Origin: Nocardioides sp.
Lineage (GTDB): Bacteria > Actinomycetota > Actinomycetes > Propionibacteriales > Nocardioidaceae
Length of the DNA: 5,530 nt
Reading direction: 5' to 3'
Assembly (NCBI GenBank): GCA_030145945.1
Contig: JASLDK010000435.1
Location: 1-5,530, forward strand
The notes below the pieces were generated by a model that saw only the letters and a program-made list of their open reading frames with translations, made no database searches and was not told the origin of the DNA. Within the stretch, counting starts at the first letter, position 1. Every line of letters starts with the position of its first letter. Positions 1 through 5,530 of this stretch are shown piece after piece. The translations under genes and the position numbers were made by a program.

Positions 1-2599
1 CGTTGCCGCCGTCGTACTGGACCTCGGAGGCCATGTAGTGGTCGAACGAGAACCGCGCGAGCTCACCGTCGGGGATCGTGAGTTGCGGCGTCGCCATGCC
101 GACCCGTGAGGAATAGTCCTCGACGGGGTCGCCGCACGTCCCGAAGCTTCCGTCGCCCTTGGGGCCGCCGTCGTCGAAGAACAGCACCGAGGATCCGCCC
201 TTGTGGGCCACTCCGCCCTTCGAGACCAGCGGCAGCTTGGTCGTGACGGTGGGGTCGAAGTGCGCTGCATCGGCTTCGACGCTCTTGGTCCAGTCAGCCG
301 GCATGCCACCCTCGAAGCCCTGCGACCAGAGGGTCTGGGTCACGGTGCCCGTGCCGCAGCCGATGGTGCCGCGGGCGAACATCGGCTTGAAGTTGCACTG
401 GGTCGGCTCCACGCGGAGCTCGGTGGCCTTGACCACGTTGGCGACCGCTGTGCAGTCCGCTGTGGTGATCGGATCCATCGCCCCGGCGTCGGCCGCGCTG
501 CCACCGGTGGCACTGTCACCCACGGTGAGCTTCTTCAGGTTCGTCTTCCCCTTCAGGTCCGCACAGGACTGCTCCAGCCCGTCGGCCAACTCGGCAAAGC
601 CGGAGATGGGCGTGAGGTAGTTCGTCTGGGTGTGCCAGAAGATGTTCGCGGCCTTGTCGAGCCCGATCTCCGCGACCGAGACCCCGTTGTAGTTGCCGCC
701 GTCGACGAGCAGGGCGTAGGTGTGGTTGACCACGCCGGAGTTCGTGTGGACGCCGCCGGTGTCACCGGTGCCGCAGTAGTACTCGACATCGGAGACCTTG
801 GCCGGGTCGCCGTAGCAGTTGGGGTTCCACATGTCGCGGATCGCTCCTCCGAAGGCGGGGTCGTCCTCGCCGGAGAGCCAGCGATTGCTCGCGTCCAGGG
901 TCGGTGCGCCGGCCGGTGCCATGGTGATGCTGATCGGGTCCGTTCCAGCGGTCTTGATCCGGGTGCCGTCGGCCTTCGAGACCATCGCCCCGTAGAGGTC
1001 GGAGTCGCCCGAGACGGAGGTGATCGCCGAGTTGTTGTTGCCGAAGATGATGCCGGTGGCTCCTGCGGCCTTCGCGTTCGCCATCTTGACCGCGAACGCG
1101 CAGCTGCCGCGGTCGACGTACACGAACTTTCCACTCAACGCGGCCGCGTTCGTGAAGGCCGAGCAGCCGTCGGTGTCCGTGCCCTGGGAGGGCAGGCCCG
1201 GGTTCTCCACGGCGTCGTAGCCGATGAGCATGGTCTTCGTCATCTCGGCACCGATCACGGGCCCGAAGGACGCTGGTACGACGACGCAGTCGCCCGCAGC
1301 GCTGAGCGGGCTGTTGACGACCAGCGAAATGTCCGTGCGGGTGCCCTGGGAGCAGTGGCCGTCGGTGCGCTTGGCGGTCTCGTCGGGGCTGTTGAACCGG
1401 TGGTTGAGCATGTCGACGGTCTCGCCCCAGATGTCGGAGTACGCCTCGTTCATGGCGCCCGGCTGCCACTGGTAGAGCAGGCCCGAGGTCTTCTCCGTGT
1501 AGGCGTGGCCCCACTCGTGGGCGACGGTGTCGTCGGAGGAGACGCCGGAGCAGTAGTTGGTCGACGTACCGTTCCAGTTGGCGTTGGGGCAGGCGATCGC
1601 CGGGTCGTTGTTGACCGTGATCATCTTGCCGCCCTTGCCGTCCCAGGAGTCGCGGCCGAAGGAGTTCTTGAACAGCCAGTAGGCCTCGCCGGTGCCCTGG
1701 ACCTCGCTCTGCTGGTCCTCGTCGAGGTCGCCGCCGAGCTTGCTCTTCGGCCAGGCGTCATGCTCCTCCCAGACCACGTCGCGAGGGGCGTCCTCGTCGT
1801 CGTAGGCCTCGACCAGCTGCCGGTCGATGTCGTTGGCGATCATCGTGTAGCGGTTGACCGGCTTGCCGGTCTTCGCGTCGAGGACGCTGGTCTCGCGGGT
1901 CTGGTGACCGTCGGTCACCTCGACCACCCAGGCCAGCAGGTTCTTGCCGGTCACGCCCTGGATGGCGCCCATCCGGTAGACCGACAGGGTGGCCGTCGCG
2001 GTGAGTTCGCTCGCCTTGGGCTTGTGCTCGGCGGTCTCGCCGTACCCCGCAGGTGCCTGGACGGCCAGCTTCTTCGCCTTGGCGATCGCTGCGGCCTCGT
2101 CGAGGCGGGGAGTGACGTCGAGATCGATCTTGGGCACGACGACGCCGGCCACCGAGGTCAGGTCGCCGTCGGTGTCGACGTGCGCGCGCAGCTTCGACGC
2201 GAAGACCGGAACGCCCTTGTAGTTCTGGGCGAAGTCGATCGTGTAGCCCGCCGGTGTCGCCGTCACCTCGGAGGTCTTCAGCTGGCCGGCCGTGGCGCCG
2301 AACGCCTTGGCGTACTTGCTGACGTAGCCCTCGGCCTTGGCGGCGGCGCCGGCCTTGGACGTGGCCTCCTGCTCGGACGGGAACAGGTCACGGGTGGCAC
2401 TGATGAAGCTGACCTTCGCGGTGGCAGGCGACGTCGTGACGCCGACGTTGCCGCTGGCCTCTCCCCGCATCTGCTGCACGAGCGAGGGATCGTCGGCCGC
2501 AGCCGCCTGGCCGGTCGTGGCCGGTGCAGCGACCAGTGCCGCCCCGACCAGCGAGAGTCCGATGCCTTGTTTCAAGGCAGTCGAGAGATGGAGTCTCAC
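1..2599 (-). CDS. Secreted M4 (thermolysin-type) zinc metallopeptidase with inserted PA domain, 3' end beyond window
   Basis: Exported endopeptidase, at least 866 residues; the frame is open to the left edge. The GTG start at 2599 is chosen because it follows GAGGAG by 7 nt and begins a signal peptide: basic R2/H4/K10, hydrophobic 13-26, Ala-rich cleavage site near 33-35. Residues about 85-247 resemble an FTP/PepSY inhibitory propeptide (YKGVPVF at 127, LDAKTGK at 240). The catalytic part has NANWNG (339-344), HEWGH (361-365), Y376 and NEAYSD with E385 24 residues after H361, as in thermolysin (H142, H146, Glu166; catalytic Glu143). The catalytic His is H618 in GGVHTNSG. Thermolysin has 65 residues between the equivalents of E385 and H618; here there are 233, the extra part (about 397-571) containing a PA domain (LSGKFVYVDRGSCAF at 488-502). 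All zinc and catalytic residues are present. A beta-sandwich-like module (MAM/LamG-like, tentative) starts near 757. About 13 Cys suggest disulfides. M36 is the main alternative family, but NEAYSD and GGVHTNSG favour M4. Confidence 0.93.
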   Translation of the reverse strand, partial: MRLHLSTALKQGIGLSLVGAALVAAPATTGQAAAADDPSLVQQMRGEASGNVGVTTSPATAKVSFISATRDLFPSEQEATSKAGAAAKAEGYVSKYAKAFGATAGQLKTSEVTATPAGYTIDFAQNYKGVPVFASKLRAHVDTDGDLTSVAGVVVPKIDLDVTPRLDEAAAIAKAKKLAVQAPAGYGETAEHKPKASELTATATLSVYRMGAIQGVTGKNLLAWVVEVTDGHQTRETSVLDAKTGKPVNRYTMIANDIDRQLVEAYDDEDAPRDVVWEEHDAWPKSKLGGDLDEDQQSEVQGTGEAYWLFKNSFGRDSWDGKGGKMITVNNDPAIACPNANWNGTSTNYCSGVSSDDTVAHEWGHAYTEKTSGLLYQWQPGAMNEAYSDIWGETVDMLNHRFNSPDETAKRTDGHCSQGTRTDISLVVNSPLSAAGDCVVVPASFGPVIGAEMTKTMLIGYDAVENPGLPSQGTDTDGCSAFTNAAALSGKFVYVDRGSCAFAVKMANAKAAGATGIIFGNNNSAITSVSGDSDLYGAMVSKADGTRIKTAGTDPISITMAPAGAPTLDASNRWLSGEDDPAFGGAIRDMWNPNCYGDPAKVSDVEYYCGTGDTGGVHTNSGVVNHTYALLVDGGNYNGVSVAEIGLDKAANIFWHTQTNYLTPISGFAELADGLEQSCADLKGKTNLKKLTVGDSATGGSAADAGAMDPITTADCTAVANVVKATELRVEPTQCNFKPMFARGTIGCGTGTVTQTLWSQGFEGGMPADWTKSVEADAAHFDPTVTTKLPLVSKGGVAHKGGSSVLFFDDGGPKGDGSFGTCGDPVEDYSSRVGMATPQLTIPDGELARFSFDHYMASEVQYDGGN
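2563..2579 (-). repeat. Perfect 7-bp hairpin inside the protease signal-peptide codons
   Basis: TGCCTTG, a three-base loop (AAA on the mRNA strand), then CAAGGCA. It lies 20 to 36 nt downstream of the first base of the GTG start codon, across the codons for roughly residues 7-13. It could form a small stem in the early mRNA and affect translation initiation. A stem of this size is expected by chance about once in several kilobases, so the structure is certain as sequence but its function is speculative. Confidence 0.4.
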
Positions 2600-2606
2600 G
2601 CAAGTT

Positions 2607-2612
2607 CTCCTC
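2607..2612 (-). promoter_or_regulatory. Shine-Dalgarno of the M4 protease gene
   Basis: GAGGAG on the minus strand, separated by 7 nt (AACTTGC) from the GTG at 2599-2597. It decides the start: the reading frame stays open upstream, but only this GTG has both a ribosome binding site and a signal peptide directly after it. Confidence 0.85.
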
Positions 2613-2673
2613 GAGATGAACCGCGTCGTCGGCAGGGTGCGGATGTTTCCCTGGCTCCGGGCGCGTTCTCGGC

Positions 2674-2703
2674 ACACTAGGGCGCAGTCGTGTGGGCGGT
2701 CCA
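2674..2703 (-). promoter_or_regulatory. Weak candidate sigma-70-type promoter for the protease gene
   Basis: On the minus strand, TAGTGT (2679-2674) fits the TANNNT pattern of actinobacterial -10 elements. TGGACC (2703-2698) lies 18 bp upstream and matches TTGACA at four of six positions. A start near 2667 would give a leader of roughly 68 nt before the GTG. This is pattern matching in GC-rich DNA; another promoter closer to the inverted repeat at 2712-2738 is possible. Confidence 0.25.
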
Positions 2704-2711
2704 GAGGTTCG

Positions 2712-2738
2712 ACGCAAACTTCTTCGTTGCGTTTGCGT
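2712..2738. repeat. Inverted repeat ACGCAAAC-N11-GTTTGCGT, candidate operator
   Basis: Two perfect 8-bp arms (2712-2719 and 2731-2738) lie 19 bp apart centre to centre, near the middle of the 224-bp divergent intergenic region. The stretch is visibly less GC-rich than its surroundings. An extra GTTGCG copy at 2726-2731 abuts the right arm, giving GTTGCG-TTTGCG in tandem. The spacing of about two helical turns would suit a dimeric regulator. It sits upstream of both start codons, so it could control either gene or both. A transcription terminator is unlikely, because no gene ends here and no T-run follows. Confidence 0.45.
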
Positions 2739-2780
2739 ATCGGCCGCAGAACCTCCCGGGACCCGCCGACACGCGCCCGT

Positions 2781-2803
2781 GTGATCCCTGTGACTGGAGT
2801 GAC
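2781..2803 (+). repeat. Three GTGA(T/C) iterons at 9-bp spacing upstream of ftsK
   Basis: GTGAT at 2781, GTGAC at 2790 and GTGAC at 2799 recur with an exact 9-bp period and differ only at the fifth base. They overlap the candidate -35 region of ftsK. The first copy also forms the left arm of an inverted repeat, GTGATC (2781-2786) with GATCAC (2804-2809), 17 bp apart. A neighbouring short stem, ACACG-CGCC-CGTGT (2769-2782), adds to the repeat density. These could be protein binding sites, but the elements are short and were found by eye. Confidence 0.35.
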
Positions 2804-2816
2804 GATCACCTAGGTT
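2789..2816 (+). promoter_or_regulatory. Candidate ftsK promoter, probably giving a leaderless mRNA
   Basis: TGTGAC (2789-2794), a 16-bp spacer and TAGGTT (2811-2816) resemble -35 and -10 elements of actinobacterial housekeeping sigma factors. The -10 hexamer ends 7 nt before the ATG at 2824, so transcription would start at or within a base of the start codon. This agrees with the lack of any Shine-Dalgarno: the bases between 2804 and 2823 contain no purine-rich GGAGG-like run, and the only GGAG (2796-2799) is about 24 nt away. Leaderless mRNAs are common in actinomycetes; this one is inferred. Confidence 0.5.
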
Positions 2817-2823
2817 TGATGTC

Positions 2824-5454
2824 ATGGCGACCCGTACGTCTTCCCCGACGGCGTCGCGCAGCAGGACCACCTCTTCCCCGCGCTCCGGCGTGAAGAAGAC
2901 AGCCAGCTCGCGATCCCGTGGTACGACACCGAACAAACGACCCGCAGCCAAGAAGGCGCCGGCCAAGAAGACCGCTGCCAAGCGGCCGGCTCCGCGCGCC
3001 GTGCGCTCCGGTCCAGGTCCGGTGCTGCGGGCCTTCACCGCGCTCGGCAGGGGCGTGGTGGCGCTCTGGCTCGCCTTCGCCCACGGCATCGGTGCGGTGA
3101 CCCGTGGCGTCGGCCACGGCGCCCGCGACATCGACCCCGAGCAGCGCCGGGACGGCTTCGGGCTCCTCCTGATCGCACTCGCGATCGTCATCTGCGGTGC
3201 CGTCTGGTTCGAGGTCCCGGGTGGCGTCATGGACTTCACCCGCGCGGCGGTCTCCGGCTCGGTCGGCAAGATCGGCTGGTTCGTGCCGCTGCTCGTGCTC
3301 CTCGCCGGTTGGCGGGTCATGCGCGATCCGATCGGCAACGGTCCGGTCGGTCGCCAGGTCATCGGCTGGAGCGCCCTAGCGTTCGGGCTCCTCGGCGTCG
3401 TGCACATCGCCAACGGCAGCCCCGAGCCCGTCCAGGGCGACACCATGCCGCTGCGTGACGGTGGCGGCGCGATCGGGTACGTCGTCTCCGCACTGCTGCT
3501 CGACCTGCTGCGGTCGACCGCGGTCGTCGTTCCTCTCCTCGGCCTGCTGGCCTGCTTCGGCGTCCTCGTCATCACCGCGACCCCGCTCTATCGGGTGCCG
3601 GATCGCCTCCGTGAGCTCAGCGATCTCCTGCTCGGCCGCCATCACGAGTACGACGACCGCACGGACAACTCCATCGAGGACTTCTTCGAGCGCGAGGGCG
3701 ACCCGGCGTACGACTCGCCGGTCCTCACCGAGCCCAAGAAGCGTCGCAAGAAGAAGGACGATCCCGCGCCCGCCGAGGAGTCGATGGAGCTCCTCGAGCC
3801 GATCGACCTGCCGCTCGTCGACGACGAGCCGACCACGCCGGGGTTGTCGGAGGAGGGCATGAGCGCCCTGGAGAGCCGCGCCTTCGCCCGCCCCGCAGCT
3901 GCCGTCGACGACGAGACCGGCGAGATGGAGCCGCCTCCGCATGCCGACCTCCCGCAACGTGTCGAGCAACTGGCGCTGTCCGGCGACATCGTCTACACGC
4001 TGCCCGATGCGGCGGCGCTCAAGGCCGGTGACCCGCACCGGGCCCGGTCCAAGGCCAGTGACGAGGTCGTCGAGCGGCTCCAGGGCGTGCTGGACGAGTT
4101 CAGCATCGATGCCAGTGTCACCGGCTACACCCGCGGTCCGACGGTCACGCGCTATGAGATCGAGCTCGGGGTGGGCGTCAAGGTCGAGAAGATCCTCGGC
4201 GTCCAGCGCAACATCTCCTATGCGGTCGGATCCGAGGACGTGCGGATCCTGAGCCCCATCCCCGGCAAGTCCGCGGTGGGTGTCGAGATCCCCAACTCCG
4301 ACAAGGAGATCGTCTCCCTCGGCGACGTGCTGCGGTCCAATGTCGCCCGCAACGACCACAGTCCGCTGATCGCGGGTCTCGGCAAGGACGTCGAGGGTGG
4401 CTTCGTCGTCGCCAACCTGGCGAAGATGCCGCACCTGCTGGTCGCCGGTGCCACCGGATCCGGGAAGTCGAGCTTCATCAACTCGATGATCACCTCGGTC
4501 CTGATGCGTTCCACGCCCGACGAGGTGCGGATGATCATGGTCGACCCGAAGCGGGTCGAGCTCAACGCGTATGAGGGCGTGCCGCACCTGATCACGCCGA
4601 TCATCACCAACCCCAAGAAGGCCGCCGAGGCCCTCGAATGGGTGTGCCGCGAGATGGACATGCGCTACGACGACCTCGCCAACTTCGGGTTCCGCCACAT
4701 CAACGACTTCAACAAGGCCGTGCGGGAGGGGAAGGTCGAGGTGCCGCCGGGGAGCGAGCGCACCCTGACGCCGTACCCCTACCTCCTGGTCATCGTCGAC
4801 GAGCTCGCCGACCTGATGATGGTGGCGCCGCGCGACGTCGAGGCCTCGATCGTCCGGATCACCCAGCTCGCCCGCGCCGCCGGCATCCACCTGGTGCTCG
4901 CGACCCAGCGTCCATCGGTCGACGTCGTCACCGGTCTGATCAAGGCGAACGTCCCCTCCCGACTGGCGTTCGCGACCTCCAGCCTCGCCGACAGCCGGGT
5001 CATCCTCGACACCCCCGGTGCCGAGAAGCTCGTCGGGCAGGGCGACGGCCTGTTCCTGCCGATGGGTGCCTCGAAGCCGATCCGCGTGCAGGGATCGTGG
5101 GTCAGCGAGCCCGAGATCCAGCAGGTCGTCAAGCACTGCAAGGGCCAGCTCGAGCCCAACTATCGCGAGGACGTCACAGCGCCCGCCGCGGCCAACAAGG
5201 TCCTCGACGACGACATCGGCGACGACATGGACCTGGTCGTCCAGGCCATCGAGCTCGTCGTGTCGACACAGTTCGGCTCCACCTCGATGCTGCAGCGCAA
5301 GCTGCGGGTCGGCTTCGCTAAGGCCGGACGTCTGATGGACATCCTCGAGAGCCGCGGCGTGGTCGGGCCCAGCGAGGGTTCGAAGGCGCGCGACGTGCTG
5401 GTCAAGCCCGACGAGATCGATGCAGTGATCTTCACCATCCAGGGGGAGGCGTGA
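2824..5454 (+). CDS. ftsK: FtsK/SpoIIIE-family DNA translocase
   Basis: Septum-anchored, ATP-driven double-stranded DNA pump that moves chromosome ends out of the closing division septum. Its 876 residues are close to other actinobacterial FtsKs and SpoIIIE, well short of the long-linker E. coli protein. Residues 1-62 form a basic Ser/Arg then Ala/Lys/Pro tail. A membrane domain follows, with hydrophobic segments near 112-131, 147-164, 178-196 and 216-251 (four spans likely). A charged linker (about 255-385) contains the basic run KKRRKKK (305-311). The motor has its alpha part from about 390 (GPTVTRYE at 438-445), Walker A GATGSGKS (542-549, K548), VDPKR (573-577), Walker B LLVIVDE (654-660, D659/E660) and ATQRPS (693-698). 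The C-terminal gamma winged helix (about 800-876; TSMLQRKLRVGFAKAGRLMD at 820-839) should read oriented KOPS/SRS-type sequences. All catalytic motifs are intact. ATG 2824 is the first start, though without Shine-Dalgarno. Confidence 0.97.
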   Translation: MATRTSSPTASRSRTTSSPRSGVKKTASSRSRGTTPNKRPAAKKAPAKKTAAKRPAPRAVRSGPGPVLRAFTALGRGVVALWLAFAHGIGAVTRGVGHGARDIDPEQRRDGFGLLLIALAIVICGAVWFEVPGGVMDFTRAAVSGSVGKIGWFVPLLVLLAGWRVMRDPIGNGPVGRQVIGWSALAFGLLGVVHIANGSPEPVQGDTMPLRDGGGAIGYVVSALLLDLLRSTAVVVPLLGLLACFGVLVITATPLYRVPDRLRELSDLLLGRHHEYDDRTDNSIEDFFEREGDPAYDSPVLTEPKKRRKKKDDPAPAEESMELLEPIDLPLVDDEPTTPGLSEEGMSALESRAFARPAAAVDDETGEMEPPPHADLPQRVEQLALSGDIVYTLPDAAALKAGDPHRARSKASDEVVERLQGVLDEFSIDASVTGYTRGPTVTRYEIELGVGVKVEKILGVQRNISYAVGSEDVRILSPIPGKSAVGVEIPNSDKEIVSLGDVLRSNVARNDHSPLIAGLGKDVEGGFVVANLAKMPHLLVAGATGSGKSSFINSMITSVLMRSTPDEVRMIMVDPKRVELNAYEGVPHLITPIITNPKKAAEALEWVCREMDMRYDDLANFGFRHINDFNKAVREGKVEVPPGSERTLTPYPYLLVIVDELADLMMVAPRDVEASIVRITQLARAAGIHLVLATQRPSVDVVTGLIKANVPSRLAFATSSLADSRVILDTPGAEKLVGQGDGLFLPMGASKPIRVQGSWVSEPEIQQVVKHCKGQLEPNYREDVTAPAAANKVLDDDIGDDMDLVVQAIELVVSTQFGSTSMLQRKLRVGFAKAGRLMDILESRGVVGPSEGSKARDVLVKPDEIDAVIFTIQGEA
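5442..5449 (+). promoter_or_regulatory. Shine-Dalgarno of the gene after ftsK, inside the ftsK 3' end
   Basis: GGGGGAGG lies in the last codons of ftsK. It is 10 nt before the ATG at 5460 and only 1 nt before the in-frame GTG at 5451. The spacing favours the ATG as start. In either case ribosomes ending ftsK at 5454 are in position to reinitiate, implying translational coupling. Confidence 0.7.
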
Positions 5455-5459
5455 GTGCG

Positions 5460-5530
5460 ATGACCGACACCACCAACGAGCAGCTCACCGGACCCGGCCG
5501 CGAACGCGCCATCGAGGTCCGCCGCAACGT
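5460..5530 (+). CDS. Unidentified protein, 5' end only, cotranscribed with ftsK
   Basis: The reading frame opens at ATG 5460 and reads MTDTTNEQLTGPGRERAIEV, followed by RRN, before the window ends; only 23 complete codons are visible. An in-frame GTG at 5451 overlaps the ftsK stop by four bases (GTGA) and would add three residues (MSA), but the Shine-Dalgarno is too close to it. The visible part is a polar N-terminus turning into a charged, helix-like stretch, with no signal peptide and no recognisable motif. In many actinobacteria ftsK is followed by conserved genes such as rimO, pgsA or a RodZ-like gene, but nothing here identifies which, so no function is assigned. It almost certainly forms an operon with ftsK. 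Confidence 0.7.
   Translation, partial: MTDTTNEQLTGPGRERAIEVRRN

Noticed and set aside
1505..1519. HEWGH read as an M36 (fungalysin) signature.
   Set aside because: HExGH is shared, but the third ligand context NEAYSD 24 residues downstream and GGVHTNSG around the catalytic His are M4 hallmarks.
203..2680. An 825-codon plus-strand open frame antisense to the protease gene.
   Set aside because: It mirrors a real gene with strong third-position GC bias, which suppresses stops on the opposite strand. Its translation is low-complexity (Gly/Val/Arg/Asp-rich) with no domain, while the minus strand shows an intact peptidase with all catalytic motifs.
2712..2738. The inverted repeat as a rho-independent terminator.
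   Set aside because: It lies between two divergent gene starts, no gene ends there, and there is no T-run after either arm.
2388..3575. A 395-codon minus-strand open frame spanning the divergent intergenic region and both gene starts.
   Set aside because: It overlaps the true protease start in another frame and the FtsK N-terminus antisense. Its Arg/Thr/Pro/Ser-rich content looks like noise from GC-rich DNA, and it lacks a coherent domain.
3376..5136. A 586-codon minus-strand open frame antisense to ftsK.
   Set aside because: The plus strand encodes a complete FtsK motor here. The antisense translation is Asp/Val/Gly/Arg-rich without recognisable motifs, as expected for a shadow frame.
1..5530. 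A new multi-gene defence, mobile or biosynthetic system.
   Set aside because: Only three genes are visible: a secreted protease, ftsK and a gene fragment. There are no transposase, integrase, toxin-antitoxin, CRISPR, tRNA or attachment-site features, and the protease and ftsK diverge with no functional link visible.

Overview
The window is about two-thirds or more G+C, with strong third-position GC bias. Its gene content points to a high-GC actinomycete, probably Nocardioidaceae/Nocardioides-like. That placement is inferred from the style of the proteins (an FtsK with a basic Ala/Lys/Pro-rich N-terminal tail, and a secreted M4-type protease carrying a PA domain), not from a marker gene.

Layout. 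(1) Positions 1-2599, minus strand: the first 866 codons of a large secreted zinc metallopeptidase of the thermolysin (M4) type. It runs off the left edge with no stop codon. In order it has a signal peptide, an FTP/PepSY-type propeptide, a catalytic domain with HEWGH, a PA domain inserted between the third zinc ligand and the catalytic histidine, the rest of the M4 C-terminal domain, and the start of a C-terminal beta-sandwich-like module. (2) Positions 2600-2823: a 224-bp divergent intergenic region with a clear Shine-Dalgarno for the protease, several inverted and direct repeats, and a promoter-like sequence placed so that the mRNA of the rightward gene could be leaderless. (3) Positions 2824-5454, plus strand: a complete 876-residue FtsK/SpoIIIE DNA translocase with membrane domain, linker, RecA-like motor and winged-helix gamma domain. 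(4) From position 5460 (or 5451): the first 23-26 codons of a further plus-strand gene, tightly coupled to ftsK and cut by the right edge.

How they work together. ftsK and the next gene look like an operon involved in housekeeping functions; FtsK clears chromosomal DNA from the division septum. The protease is transcribed away from ftsK, is exported, and probably has a separate nutritional or extracellular role. Nothing in the sequence links it functionally to FtsK beyond the shared intergenic region. There is no sign of a mobile element, CRISPR array, tRNA or rRNA. I found no convincing new multi-gene system; the items most worth checking are the PA-in-M4 domain architecture, the likely leaderless ftsK start and the repeat-rich divergent control region.
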